From: Pedobacter jejuensis
GTDB lineage: Bacteria; Bacteroidota; Bacteroidia; Sphingobacteriales; Sphingobacteriaceae
Assembly: GCF_003725795.1 (NCBI RefSeq)
Contig: NZ_RBEE01000003.1
Coordinates: forward strand, 62,001 to 126,000
DNA: 64,000 nucleotides
Direction of reading: 5' to 3'
A program made the translations under genes and the position numbers. The notes below the pieces were generated by a model. That model was not told the DNA's origin and searched no databases. It saw nothing but the letters and a program-made list of their open reading frames with translations. This document shows positions 1 to 9,221 of the stretch, one piece after another (the first letter of the stretch is position 1; every line of letters begins with the position of its first letter).

Positions 1-934
1 CAATACCCCCTTGTACACTAATGCGTTGTTTCGGTTTGCTTTCAATCAGCATGTCTTTTTGTGCTAAAGCGTTTTGGTACATTTCAAAAAGCTCACTAAA
101 CATTTCTTTTTTTCTGTTTTTAAATTCTTCTAAAATGGGACCTAGTAAATAGCCCTCAGTTGCAAATGCATGACCGCCACAATTTAAACCAGACTCTATT
201 CTAAATTCTGAAACCCACAATCCTTTCTTCGCCAAAAACTTTGCCTGAATTAAAGCCGATCTAAAATCGCTGACCTTTAAAACGATTCTCTTTTTCAGCA
301 TGCCTCTTTCATTAGGAAAAAAGTCTTTAAAATCCTCCATGTAACTGTATAATTTTGGATTCATTCCTGCAGATAAAATCACCGAAGCGCTTAAATCACT
401 TTCTGCAAAACCACGCAAAGCAGATAATGCATCGGTATTTAAATCGCCCGTATATTCACCATTTTCATAGTTCATTTTATCCACCTTCGCCATGATATTC
501 ACATCGATAGATCCTAGCCTCATGGCATTACGCAATACATTTTGAAAGGCATTTTTTGGCTCGCCCTCCGAATATTCGAGCATTAACTCGTAGCCTTGCT
601 TTAACTTTGAGGTGTCTGGTAATAATTCGAAGTAACGAGAAAGATCATTTCCTTTAATAAAATTCTGTTTTTTTAACTCTTTGAACTGATCATTAATGAC
701 TTCATTCAGAAAATTTAAATATGCCTTAATTCTCTTAGAACGATAATCATCATCTGATTTTGGGGTGGGCAGGAACTGATAAAAATTCTTTCCGGAATGA
801 TATTCCCGCATACGTTCAATCAATTCATCATCAACTATGGATAAAACAGAAGATATTCCATAACGGGAAACTTTCAGAGGTGTATCAATAGAATAGCCTA
901 AACCTAAAACCGGGATGTGAAAAGTGTGCATCAT
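1..934 (-). CDS. Conserved Bacteroidota protein of unknown function (3' end beyond window)
   Basis: The reading frame starts at ATG 934 (a second ATG follows directly at 931) and runs open to the left edge, giving 311 codons without a stop. I know proteins of this look as Bacteroidota hypotheticals of several hundred residues, but no function. Visible landmarks are an N-terminal stretch reading IPVLGLGYSIDTPLKV, a segment SIDVNIMAKVDK, then LSAGMNPKLYSYMEDF and IESGLNCGGHAF. The alternating hydrophobic strands and Gly-rich turns suggest an alpha/beta barrel-like enzyme, which is only an impression. No signal peptide or membrane segment is seen. It is transcribed away from the tRNA array and separated from it by about 500 bp. 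Confidence 0.75.
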   Translation of the reverse strand, partial: MMHTFHIPVLGLGYSIDTPLKVSRYGISSVLSIVDDELIERMREYHSGKNFYQFLPTPKSDDDYRSKRIKAYLNFLNEVINDQFKELKKQNFIKGNDLSRYFELLPDTSKLKQGYELMLEYSEGEPKNAFQNVLRNAMRLGSIDVNIMAKVDKMNYENGEYTGDLNTDALSALRGFAESDLSASVILSAGMNPKLYSYMEDFKDFFPNERGMLKKRIVLKVSDFRSALIQAKFLAKKGLWVSEFRIESGLNCGGHAFATEGYLLGPILEEFKNRKKEMFSELFEMYQNALAQKDMLIESKPKQRISVQGGI

Positions 935-1383
935 GTGTTTAAAGTATTATTACGCAAACCTATTAAAGCATCAGCAATTTCTTAAAGATGTATATTACTT
1001 AAAAATATGATTGAAATCATTTTTTTAAAGGTTATTGATAGTATGCTGGATGAACCATCGTGTACTGAGCTCATCTCGCGAAAAATAATTTCAGCATAAA
1101 ATCTTAATCATACAAATAACAAAAGTCACAAAAGGGATAGAACGGGGTCAAATAATTATCTCTTTCAATTAGATTTCATTAAATCTTCTCCTTAGTTTGT
1201 CACCAAATCGACTACCAAAAAAAGCAAAAAAAATGCGGTAATTCTGATTGGTTTTATTTAACAATTAATTACAAGAAATTTTCGGTTTTGTAGAGACTTT
1301 AAAAATACAACGAAAATTTGGTAGCCGAATTGGTGACAACTTGCTTGATATTGACCCACACTATGCCATACTAAAAAACAAAA
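935..1383. other. Gene-free intergenic region with inverted-repeat element
   Basis: No convincing reading frame is present. It holds the promoter region of the leftward gene and the nested inverted repeat described separately at 1144-1356. The right end abuts the terminator of the tRNA array. Confidence 0.6.
1144..1356. repeat. Nested inverted-repeat element (MITE or recombination-site remnant candidate)
   Basis: A 23-bp arm at 1197-1219 (starts TTGTCACCAAA) matches the reverse complement of 1317-1339 at 21 of 23 positions. Outside it, GGGTCAAATA near 1145 is mirrored by TATTGACCC near 1348-1356, giving a second, outer pair. About 97 bp of AT-rich non-coding sequence lies between the inner arms. 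It sits just past the 3' ends of the tRNA genes, a common integration neighbourhood. No transposase is present, so it would be a non-autonomous or relic element. A structured RNA cannot be excluded. Confidence 0.45.
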
Positions 1384-1408
1384 CCCCCTAAATTTATAAT
1401 TTAGAGGG
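1384..1408 (-). terminator. Terminator of the tRNA-Ser/Pro/Pro array
   Basis: CTAAATT (1388-1394) pairs with AATTTAG (1398-1404), extended by CCC/GGG after one mismatch. Read on the minus strand it is followed by a T-rich tract, as expected for an intrinsic terminator downstream of the leftward tRNA genes. Confidence 0.65.
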
Positions 1409-1436
1409 TTCTTAATACAAACTGTATCTGTGTTTG

Positions 1437-1510
1437 TCGGGGTGGCAGGATTCGAACCTACGACCTCCTGCTCCCAAAGCAGGCGCGATACCGGGCTACG
1501 CTACACCCCG
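1437..1510 (-). tRNA. tRNA-Pro (TGG), copy 1
   Basis: The reverse complement folds as a cloverleaf with acceptor CGGGGTG/CACCCCG, T-arm GGTTCGAATCC and anticodon stem CCTGC/GCAGG around loop TTTGGGA, giving anticodon TGG. The discriminator is A and CCA is not encoded. The C1-led acceptor is typical of bacterial tRNA-Pro. Confidence 0.95.
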
Positions 1511-1562
1511 AAAATGGCATCGATCTTTTATTTAATTCTTGCAGTTGCAGCTGCAAATTTTG

Positions 1563-1636
1563 TCGGGGTGGCAGGATTCGAACCTACGACCTCCTGCTCC
1601 CAAAGCAGGCGCGATACCGGGCTACGCTACACCCCG
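1563..1636 (-). tRNA. tRNA-Pro (TGG), copy 2
   Basis: The sequence is identical over all 74 nt to the copy at 1437-1510, with the same anticodon TGG. The two genes are 52 bp apart and likely cotranscribed leftward from a promoter upstream of tRNA-Ser. It looks like a recent tandem duplication. Confidence 0.95.
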
Positions 1637-1723
1637 AACTTGGTATCTATTTCCCTTTTTGCAAGGGCTGGCAAAGTAACGGTTTTAAAATGATAATTCC
1701 ATTTTAATTTGCCAATTTATTTT

Positions 1724-1811
<88 letters not shown>

Positions 1812-1889
1812 GTTATCTCAAAATTTGTTCTACCAACCTTGTTTTGAGGTCTGCAAATATAGTAAAACAACCTATTCCACAAAAAAAAA

Positions 1890-3968
1890 TTATAAAACTT
1901 GTTGATAATCTATTCGTACATGATAGATACTCATCAGCATTGTCTTGAATATCAATTTGATAGTCTCAATATCTTTTAATGTTAAATCGCAATTATCGAG
2001 TTGATTTTGTTCCAATTTATAGTTAATTATCCTTTCAACGAGGTCATTTATGTTCTGAGCATCGGGATTTTTTAAACTTCTTGATGCAGCTTCTACAGAA
2101 TCGGCTAACATTAATACCCCGGTTTCTTTGCTAAAAGGTATTGGTCCGGGGTAGCGAAAAATGTTTTCATCAACAAATTTTTCGGGCGAATTTTTTAAAA
2201 ACGACTGGTAGAAATAATCAACCCGGGTATTTCCATGGTGTGTTCTTATAAAATCAATAATTGCTTCGGGCATTTGATTTTTTCTTAGAATTTCGATTCC
2301 CTTATGCACGTGCTGTATTATGATTTGAGCGCTTTGCTCATAAGGCAATTTATCATGGGGACTAACAGCGGTATTTTGATTCTCAATGAAATATTGAGGA
2401 TTATCAACCTTACCAATGTCATGGTAAAGCGCACCAGCTCTAACCAAAACAGAGTTCCCTCCTATTTTAAATATTGCAGCTTCTGCAAGATTGGCTACCT
2501 GAAGCGAGTGTTGAAACGTTCCTGGTGCTTTGAATGCAAGTTCACGAAGTAATTTATTGTTGGTATTGGTGAGTTCTATTAAAGCAACATCAGAAGTGAT
2601 GCCGAATACTCGTTCAAAAATGTAAATTAACGGATAAGCCAACAATGAAAGTAAAACGCTAAAAATAAATGGAACAAAATTTATCCATTGGATTTCTCTG
2701 AAAGTACCTTCGCGAAGCATGGCAATGCCAACGAATGAAACAAAATATGCCGATAAAATAAATAGCGCTGAAACTAAAAATCGCTCTCTTTTTACAAAAT
2801 TCTTAATGCTAAATATGGCAACCATACCTGCAGTTACCTGGTAGAACACAAATTCGAAACTGTTTGCAACGAAAAAACCTGCAATTAAAATAACCAACAT
2901 GTGCAGGTAAAGTGCTAGGCGAGTATCAAAGAGGATTCGGATAATGATTGGAACAACGCAAAAAGGAATGTAATACAAACTGCCAATGTTCATTTTTAAT
3001 GCCCATGTTAGGGCAAGCAACATACCAGTTGTAACGATTAAAATTAAAGAAAGCTGTCGGTTATCAGAGAAAATATCTCTTCTGAATAGAAAAAGGAACG
3101 ACATTAATATACTAATCACAAAAGCAACAAGTACAACCTGACCAAGATATACTAAAGTTCTGCTACCAATAGTTTTGGTTTGTGCCTCGTATGTGGCCTT
3201 GTAAGATTCTAATTTTTGAAATATTTCATCATCAATCACATCATTTTTGGCAACAATTAATTCGCCTTTTTGCACCATACCTTTTGTAGTAGAAACATTG
3301 CTTACCGTACTATTTCGAATAACTTCGGTTAGCCGCTCATTAAAAACAATGTTTGGTGTAAGGTGGTCTTCAACAAGATTATTTACCAAATCTTGCATAA
3401 CCTGATTTGGTGCTTTAAAATTCAGTTTAAAATATTGAAGTGCAGTTTCTGCTGTAAAAATGTCTTGTGTATTTTTTTGTTTGGAAATGTTATTATCAAC
3501 CAAAGCAAAATCATAATTCTTACCCCCGGTTTGATGTTTGACATTTAAGCCAATGATGCCTTTCTGATAAATCCCTTGTAAAAGCTTATAGGAAAGGTTT
3601 CTGTATGTGGTTTTATCTTTCTCATCCAGCTGACCAGTGCGCCATTTAATATCAAATTCATTTAAAAACCCCTCTAATGCATCATTTGTTATTTCCTTAT
3701 CATACTGATAAACAGGCAATATATCTCGGAGCGCATCTTTTTTATCGGTACTTACCTGAGGGTTAGTTTTTAAAATTGCAAAAGGAAATGGTGAAATTAA
3801 ATCTTTATTCATCCATACCTTATTCTTTTCAAATTCATACCTGAAGCGAGGCTGTTTGGGTAAAAATAGTGTAATGATGAAAACTGTAAAAATCATCATC
3901 ACATATTTTATGTTTGATGAATATTTACGGTAGAGAATTTTATGTGAATTTTTCTTGATTTTGGCCAA
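1890..3968 (-). CDS. pgpH: 7TM-HD family phosphohydrolase (PgpH-like c-di-AMP phosphodiesterase)
   Basis: This 692-aa integral membrane protein has the PgpH layout: one N-terminal helix (residues ~22-37), an extracellular 7TMR-HDED domain (~40-260), a block of membrane helices (~270-460) and a cytoplasmic HD domain. The HD domain shows the metal motif LYHDIGK, a downstream HVHKGIEI and the THHG pair. In Gram-positives this family hydrolyses cyclic di-AMP; substrate specificity here is assigned by family only. It is divergently transcribed from the SPFH gene, and its 3' end comes within about 80 bp of tRNA-Ser. The start just past a long hydrophilic Lys-rich N-terminus fits a cytoplasmic first segment. 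Confidence 0.88.
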   Translation of the reverse strand: MAKIKKNSHKILYRKYSSNIKYVMMIFTVFIITLFLPKQPRFRYEFEKNKVWMNKDLISPFPFAILKTNPQVSTDKKDALRDILPVYQYDKEITNDALEGFLNEFDIKWRTGQLDEKDKTTYRNLSYKLLQGIYQKGIIGLNVKHQTGGKNYDFALVDNNISKQKNTQDIFTAETALQYFKLNFKAPNQVMQDLVNNLVEDHLTPNIVFNERLTEVIRNSTVSNVSTTKGMVQKGELIVAKNDVIDDEIFQKLESYKATYEAQTKTIGSRTLVYLGQVVLVAFVISILMSFLFLFRRDIFSDNRQLSLILIVTTGMLLALTWALKMNIGSLYYIPFCVVPIIIRILFDTRLALYLHMLVILIAGFFVANSFEFVFYQVTAGMVAIFSIKNFVKRERFLVSALFILSAYFVSFVGIAMLREGTFREIQWINFVPFIFSVLLSLLAYPLIYIFERVFGITSDVALIELTNTNNKLLRELAFKAPGTFQHSLQVANLAEAAIFKIGGNSVLVRAGALYHDIGKVDNPQYFIENQNTAVSPHDKLPYEQSAQIIIQHVHKGIEILRKNQMPEAIIDFIRTHHGNTRVDYFYQSFLKNSPEKFVDENIFRYPGPIPFSKETGVLMLADSVEAASRSLKNPDAQNINDLVERIINYKLEQNQLDNCDLTLKDIETIKLIFKTMLMSIYHVRIDYQQVL

Positions 3969-4085
3969 AACGATAAAAATATAATGCTGTCAAAATTAAC
4001 ATTTTTATGCAATATACATTTTACTGATTTTCTTTGCGAATTCAACTTTTTATATTTTACTTTATGATATCAAATTAATATCATC

Positions 4086-4946
4086 ATGTATCAAGAAAAA
4101 ATCATTAGCCCTCCATCAGGGTATTTAACATTTGCATTATTTTTAGTGCTTTTGGGTATTTCAGTATTTTGTTTTGTAACCCAAAGTTTTATTTGGGGAG
4201 GCATTATCTTGGCCTTTGATTTTTTTCTGGTTCTACCCGGATTAATCATCAATAACCCCAACGAATCTAAAGTATTAACGCTATTTGGTAAATATGTAGG
4301 TACGGTAAAAACAGATGGATTTTTCTGGGTAAATCCGTTAACAACTAAAAAGAAAGTATCATTAAGAGCAAATAACCTTAACGGACAACAATTAAAAGTA
4401 AACGATAAGCTCGGTAACCCGATAGAAATTGCGGCTGTTGTAGTTTGGAAAGTTAATGAAACCGCTAAAGCAATGTTTTCGGTAGAAAATTATCTTCAAT
4501 ATGTGAATATTCAGAGTGAGGCTGCTGTAAGGCATTTGGCAAATATTTTCCCTTATGATCATGCAGAAGGAGAAGAAACGAGCATTACCTTAAAAGATGG
4601 TGCCGAGCATGTAAGCGAATTGTTAGAAAAAGAGTTAAACGATCGCTTATCAAGAGCAGGAATTGAAGTGCTGGAAGCCAGAATTTCGCATTTGGCTTAT
4701 GCGCCAGAAATTGCAAGTGCAATGTTGCAACGCCAGCAAGCTACAGCCGTTATTGCCGCTCGTAAACTCATAGTTGAAGGTGCTGTTGGGATGGTAGAAA
4801 TGGCTTTAGAAAAGTTATCTCAAAAAGGAATTGTTGAACTTGATGAAGAACGCAAGGCTGCCATGGTTAGCAATCTGTTAGTTGTATTATGCGGCGATAG
4901 GCATGTACAACCAGTGGTAAATACAGGTACTTTATATAATGGCTAA
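4086..4946 (+). CDS. SPFH/Band 7 domain protein
   Basis: The 286-aa protein has two adjacent N-terminal hydrophobic helices (~residues 14-55) followed by an SPFH domain (stomatin/prohibitin fold) with the typical [19 protein letters not shown] entry and the [19 protein letters not shown] region, then a short helical C-terminus. Such proteins form membrane-anchored ring or cage oligomers with scaffolding roles. The next gene, about 100 bp downstream, is a small ribbon-helix-helix protein, a pairing I have seen repeatedly with this SPFH type in bacteria. The ATG at 4086 follows an imperfect dyad GATAT-N7-ATATC (4068-4084). Confidence 0.85.
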   Translation: MYQEKIISPPSGYLTFALFLVLLGISVFCFVTQSFIWGGIILAFDFFLVLPGLIINNPNESKVLTLFGKYVGTVKTDGFFWVNPLTTKKKVSLRANNLNGQQLKVNDKLGNPIEIAAVVVWKVNETAKAMFSVENYLQYVNIQSEAAVRHLANIFPYDHAEGEETSITLKDGAEHVSELLEKELNDRLSRAGIEVLEARISHLAYAPEIASAMLQRQQATAVIAARKLIVEGAVGMVEMALEKLSQKGIVELDEERKAAMVSNLLVVLCGDRHVQPVVNTGTLYNG

Positions 4947-5049
4947 CGGAGTTTGATGAGAATCAATACATAAAAATTTATGGTGACTCTTTTTAATCAC
5001 TGTTTAATCAATTTAAAATCGGCAATAATATTAAGGCAATATAATAAGG

Positions 5050-5217
5050 ATGAGTGAAAAAGATAAAAAAGCTTTTGTGTTGAGAATGAGTCCGGCTCTT
5101 TTAAAAGAAATTGAAATTTGGGCTGCTGATGATTTTAGAAGTATCAATGGCCAGATTGAATTTTTATTAAATCAAGCGGTTAAATCGCGAAAAAAAAATA
5201 AGCCTAAGCAAGATTAA
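5050..5217 (+). CDS. Small ribbon-helix-helix (Arc-like) protein
   Basis: A 55-aa ORF starts MSEKDKKAFVLRMSP and ends with a basic tail. The pattern beta strand (KAFVLRMS), helix (PALLKEIEIWAADD), turn (FRSINGQ) and second helix (IEFLLNQAVKSR) is the Arc/MetJ ribbon-helix-helix fold; the strand residues would contact DNA. It follows the SPFH gene by 103 bp in the same direction and is probably cotranscribed. It may regulate the SPFH gene or serve as its partner; neither is shown by sequence. Confidence 0.8.
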   Translation: MSEKDKKAFVLRMSPALLKEIEIWAADDFRSINGQIEFLLNQAVKSRKKNKPKQD

Positions 5218-5332
5218 CTTTAATATCTCGTTAAAATGATTTGTTTCCTGCTATTCTTTGCTCCTACTTTTTTACGATATTAAAAAATGCATAACTTAGC
5301 AGCCTAACCAAAAATTCATAAATTTATTTTAC

Positions 5333-6508
5333 ATGAGAGAAGTTGTAATTGTTTCGGCTGTAAGAACGGCTATTGGTAGTTTTGGCGGTTCTTTGGCGCA
5401 GTTTTCTGCTACCCAATTAGGTGGATTCGCCATTAAAGCTGCAGTAGAAAAAGCAGGTTTAAATGCCAACCAAATTCAAGAAGTTTATATGGGCAATGTG
5501 TTATCCGCTAATTTAGGACAAGCACCTGCAACACAAGCTGCGAAATTTGCCGGTTTACCTGATTTGCCTGCAACTACCATTAATAAAGTTTGCGCTTCTG
5601 GCACTAAGGCAATTATGCTTGCTGCACAAAGCATAGCAAATGGCGATAGTGAAATAATTGTTGCTGGTGGAATGGAAAGCATGAGTAATGTACCATATTA
5701 CTTAGATAAGGCAAGAAATGGTTATAGATTAGGTCACGGTCAGATTACTGATGGGCTGGTAAAAGATGGACTTTGGGATGTTTATAATGATTACCACATG
5801 GGTTCTGCAGCAGAACTTTGCGCAACAGATTGCAACATCGGTCGCGAAGCACAAGATAATTTCGCCATAGAATCTTATAAAAGAGCTCAATCTGCTCAAA
5901 CATCTGGTAAATTCGCATCAGAAATAATCGCTATAGAGGTTAAAGACCGTAAAGGAGATGTAAGTTTTGTTGATACGGACGATGAACCTACCGCTGTAAA
6001 ATTCGAAAAAATTCCTGGTTTAAAGCCAGTATTTAAAAAAGATGGTACAATTACCGCTGCAAATGCATCAACATTAAATGATGGTGCTGCTGCATTGGTT
6101 TTAATGAGTGCTGAAAAAGCAGCTGAAATGGGCATCAAGCCTTTAGCTAAAATCCTAGGTTTTGCCGATGCTCAGCAAGCACCAGAATGGTTCACCACAG
6201 CACCTTCAAAAGCAATTCCATTAGCTTTACAAAAGGCAAATGTGAATATTAATGATGTAGATTTTTTCGAAATTAACGAGGCTTTTTCAGTGGTATCAAT
6301 TGCTAACAATCAACTCTTAAATTTAAGCGATAATAAAGTAAATGTAAATGGTGGAGCGGTTTCATTAGGTCATCCGCTTGGCGCATCAGGAGCTAGAATT
6401 GTAGTTACCCTATTATCTGTTTTAGAACAAAATGGTGGTAAAATTGGTGTTGCAGGTATTTGCAATGGTGGCGGTGGCGCAAGTGCGTTGGTTATAGAAA
6501 AACTTTAA
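5333..6508 (+). CDS. atoB: Acetyl-CoA C-acetyltransferase (thiolase)
   Basis: This 391-aa protein is of standard thiolase length. The nucleophilic Cys87 lies in NKVCASGTKA, His347 in SLGHPLGASGAR and Cys377 in ICNGGGGAS, so all three catalytic residues are present. It condenses two acetyl-CoA to acetoacetyl-CoA or performs the reverse thiolysis in the cytosol. A 3-oxoacid CoA-transferase pair elsewhere in this window (33.5-35.0 kb) would supply acetoacetyl-CoA, suggesting ketone-body or short fatty-acid use. The biosynthetic versus degradative role cannot be fixed from sequence. A secreted unknown protein follows after 10 bp and is likely cotranscribed. Confidence 0.92.
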   Translation: MREVVIVSAVRTAIGSFGGSLAQFSATQLGGFAIKAAVEKAGLNANQIQEVYMGNVLSANLGQAPATQAAKFAGLPDLPATTINKVCASGTKAIMLAAQSIANGDSEIIVAGGMESMSNVPYYLDKARNGYRLGHGQITDGLVKDGLWDVYNDYHMGSAAELCATDCNIGREAQDNFAIESYKRAQSAQTSGKFASEIIAIEVKDRKGDVSFVDTDDEPTAVKFEKIPGLKPVFKKDGTITAANASTLNDGAAALVLMSAEKAAEMGIKPLAKILGFADAQQAPEWFTTAPSKAIPLALQKANVNINDVDFFEINEAFSVVSIANNQLLNLSDNKVNVNGGAVSLGHPLGASGARIVVTLLSVLEQNGGKIGVAGICNGGGGASALVIEKL

Positions 6509-6518
6509 AATCTATTCG

Positions 6519-7412
6519 ATGAAAAACATCAGATTTTATTTATTAATGTTTATCGTTTGTTGGAATTTTACATCATACGCCCAGCAAAACATAAATAAAC
6601 TTGATGTTTTTCAGGATAGCTTAAACAAAATAGCGCAAAAAGTTTATTCAGCACAAAGTGATTCAATAAAGCTTGCCGAAAATGGAAAGTTTGTAAAAAC
6701 ACTTGTTGAAGCTTTAAAGCAACCAAACTCTTTTGCTTATAATTTTGATTCTTTAAAAACCGTTTCAGTAATTAAACCATCAGACCAAGTTTTTAGAGTT
6801 TTATCCTGGTATGTTCAATTAGAAAATGGTAACTATCGTTACTATGGCACCATTCAAATGAATACTAAAGGTGCGCTAAAATTATATCCTTTGATAGATC
6901 AAACTGAAAATATTGCAGATCCAAATCAAATCACGAACAATCAAAAATGGTTTGGTGCAAGGTATTATGAAATTATTCCTGTAACAACTTCGGGCCGTTT
7001 GCCCTATTATGTTTTGCTTGGCTGGAAGGGGAATACAACAGAAACCACAAAAAAGGTAGTCGAGATTTTATCGTTTGATAAGGACCAAGTTAATTTCGGT
7101 ATGCCTGTTTTTGATGGCAAAGATTTAAAAGGAAAGAATAGGGTGATTTTTGAATATCAAAAACAGAATGCAATGGTTTTAAATACAGACAAAAATGCTG
7201 GACTAATTGTATTCGATCACCTCGCACCTTTTGAGCCTGAAATGGTTGGTAAATTTCAATTCTATGGTTCTGATGGAAGTACGGATGCTTTTAAAATAAT
7301 TGGCGGCAGATTAAAACTTCAAGAAAATGTGGTGCTAAAAAATGATGCAAAGGAAAGTGATGCTTTATATTCCGATCCGGCAAAAAATGTTAAACCAATC
7401 CGGAAATTTTAA
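6519..7412 (+). CDS. Secreted protein of unknown function
   Basis: The 297-aa product begins with a signal peptide (KNIRFYLLMFIVCWNFTSYAQQ, cleavage near residue 21-22). I do not recognise a domain. The mature part is rich in Asn, Lys and aromatic residues and has short strands such as YRYYGTIQM and YYEIIPVTT, consistent with a beta-rich periplasmic fold. It lacks a lipobox Cys. The gene lies 10 bp after the thiolase gene and probably shares its transcript, although a metabolic link is not obvious. Confidence 0.7.
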   Translation: MKNIRFYLLMFIVCWNFTSYAQQNINKLDVFQDSLNKIAQKVYSAQSDSIKLAENGKFVKTLVEALKQPNSFAYNFDSLKTVSVIKPSDQVFRVLSWYVQLENGNYRYYGTIQMNTKGALKLYPLIDQTENIADPNQITNNQKWFGARYYEIIPVTTSGRLPYYVLLGWKGNTTETTKKVVEILSFDKDQVNFGMPVFDGKDLKGKNRVIFEYQKQNAMVLNTDKNAGLIVFDHLAPFEPEMVGKFQFYGSDGSTDAFKIIGGRLKLQENVVLKNDAKESDALYSDPAKNVKPIRKF

Positions 7413-7572
7413 AACTGAAATCTACTAAAGTCCTGATTCATTTCCATCTAATTTAAAAATTTGTAAGAATGCACACTGCTGACTATATTGCGCCCAACTT
7501 TATTGGTTAGCAACTAAAAATTTCAATTGTAAATTTTGATAACTTAATCTAATTATTCACTAAATTTTAAAT

Positions 7573-9156
7573 ATGGCATTAGAAACTGTTGCCCTAAACG
7601 AAGATCAAGCCCTTGATGCACACCTGGAAAGTAATGGTGTAGAAACGCAAAAACTTATAAACCACCCAGTAGGTTTATTTGTCTTGTTTTTTACCGAGAT
7701 GTGGGAGAGATTTAGTTACTATGGAATGAGATCGCTTTTGGTTTTGTTTCTAGTGAGCGAGGCAAGTAAAGATGGATGGAACTGGACCAGACCTGAAGCT
7801 TTGCAACTCTATGCCTGGTACACTGGTTTGGCCTACTTTACCCCAATAATTGGCGGTTTAATCGCCGATAGAATAACAGGGTACCGAAAAGCAGTTATTT
7901 TAGGTGCTTTAATTATGACACTTGGCCACGCCACTATGGCCTTAGAAGGTGTAAGCACTAATTTGTTCTACTTAGGACTATTCTTTTTAATTGCTGGTAA
8001 CGGATTGTTTAAACCGAATATTTCATCAATTGTTGGTAAACTTTATCCACCTACAAGTGATAAAAAAGATGCCGCTTATACCATTTTTTACATGGGAATA
8101 AATAGCGGTGCATTTTTAGGAATGTTGATGTGTGGATATGTTGGCGAGAAAGTTGGATGGCATTACGGATTCGGTTTAGCCGGAATTTTTATGTTCTTTG
8201 GTATGCTTCAGTTTTATTTTGGACAAAAAATATTTGGTGTTTTAGGTGCTGCAGTAAATAAAACAGAAAAAGTAATTGACCCTACTGAAGAGGTTTTACC
8301 TAAGAAAGTGGTAAGCCAAAGACTATGGGTTGTAGCAATTTTATCAATCTTTACCATTTTCTTTTGGATGGTTTTTGAACAAGCGGGTGGTTCTATGACG
8401 ATTTTCGCTAAGGATTACACGCTAAGAAACTTAACAGGAACCGCAGGTGCAACTTTTAAATGGGTTGATGCGGCACTCACAATTTTTCCGCTTGTTGCTG
8501 TAACTTTGGTTTTGTTAAGCCTTGCTTTTAAGATTGCAAAAAAATATCCGGCAACAATTTTCTTCACTGCATTAAGTTTTATAATTATTTGGGGATTAGC
8601 AATTTGGAAGGTTGAAAAAGAATTTTCTTCACTAAACACAGAAGTTCCGGCATCTTGGTTTGGAATACTAAACTCATTCTTTATTGTAACGCTCGCTCCT
8701 TTCTTCTCCAAATTATGGGAAACTAAATTTAATCCAAGCGGCCCGGTAAAGTTTGGGATGGGTTTAGTTTTTGTTGGAATTGGTTTTGCTGGTTTAGCTT
8801 ACGGAGGTATGGATATTGCAAGGGGTGCATCGACTGCTCAGGTAAGCATGTTTTGGCTAATATTTGCTTACTTTTTCCACACCGTTGGCGAGCTTTGCGT
8901 TTCTCCTGTAGGTTTGTCTTATGTAAGTAAGCTGGCTCCGGCTAAATTAGTTGGTTTAATGTTTGGTTTTTGGTTTACATGTACAGCAATAGGAAACTGG
9001 CTTGCTGGTAAATCTGGTAGCCTTATCGATAAAATCAGTTCAGAATATTCAATTTCTACATTCTTTTTAATTTTCACATTTATACCAATTGTAGCTGGTT
9101 TAATTATGTTTGCCATAAACCCGATTTTACGGAAATGGATGAACGGTGTACATTAA
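7573..9156 (+). CDS. POT-family proton-dependent peptide transporter (first of a tandem pair)
   Basis: The 527-aa major-facilitator protein has about 12-14 hydrophobic helices. The POT signature EMWERFSYYGMR (ExxERFxYYG) lies in helix 1 at ~residues 40-51, and the PTR2 stretch GNGLFKPNISSIVGKLY marks helix 4. It should import di- and tripeptides with protons across the inner membrane. A second POT gene follows after 65 bp, but an intrinsic terminator sits between them, so the pair may be partly uncoupled. A candidate promoter TTGG-N23-TAAATTTTG lies upstream near 7500-7540, a loose match to the Bacteroidota consensus. Confidence 0.92.
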   Translation: MALETVALNEDQALDAHLESNGVETQKLINHPVGLFVLFFTEMWERFSYYGMRSLLVLFLVSEASKDGWNWTRPEALQLYAWYTGLAYFTPIIGGLIADRITGYRKAVILGALIMTLGHATMALEGVSTNLFYLGLFFLIAGNGLFKPNISSIVGKLYPPTSDKKDAAYTIFYMGINSGAFLGMLMCGYVGEKVGWHYGFGLAGIFMFFGMLQFYFGQKIFGVLGAAVNKTEKVIDPTEEVLPKKVVSQRLWVVAILSIFTIFFWMVFEQAGGSMTIFAKDYTLRNLTGTAGATFKWVDAALTIFPLVAVTLVLLSLAFKIAKKYPATIFFTALSFIIIWGLAIWKVEKEFSSLNTEVPASWFGILNSFFIVTLAPFFSKLWETKFNPSGPVKFGMGLVFVGIGFAGLAYGGMDIARGASTAQVSMFWLIFAYFFHTVGELCVSPVGLSYVSKLAPAKLVGLMFGFWFTCTAIGNWLAGKSGSLIDKISSEYSISTFFLIFTFIPIVAGLIMFAINPILRKWMNGVH

Positions 9157-9178
9157 AATTCATTAACGATAATAACCC

Positions 9179-9204
9179 AAAAGCCCGATTTATTTTGGGC
9201 TTTT
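9179..9204 (+). terminator. Intrinsic terminator between the two POT transporter genes
   Basis: AAAAGCCC (9179-9186) pairs with GGGCTTTT (9197-9204), followed by a T-rich tract. It ends 17 bp before the second transporter's ATG, so it would attenuate read-through from the first gene. Confidence 0.75.
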
Positions 9205-9221
9205 GCTTTTAACAAATTTTC

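Noticed and set aside
1430..1693. 87-codon plus-strand reading frame with a repeated segment
   Set aside because: It is a translation across the antisense of the two identical tRNA-Pro genes; the repeated peptide comes from the tRNA duplication.
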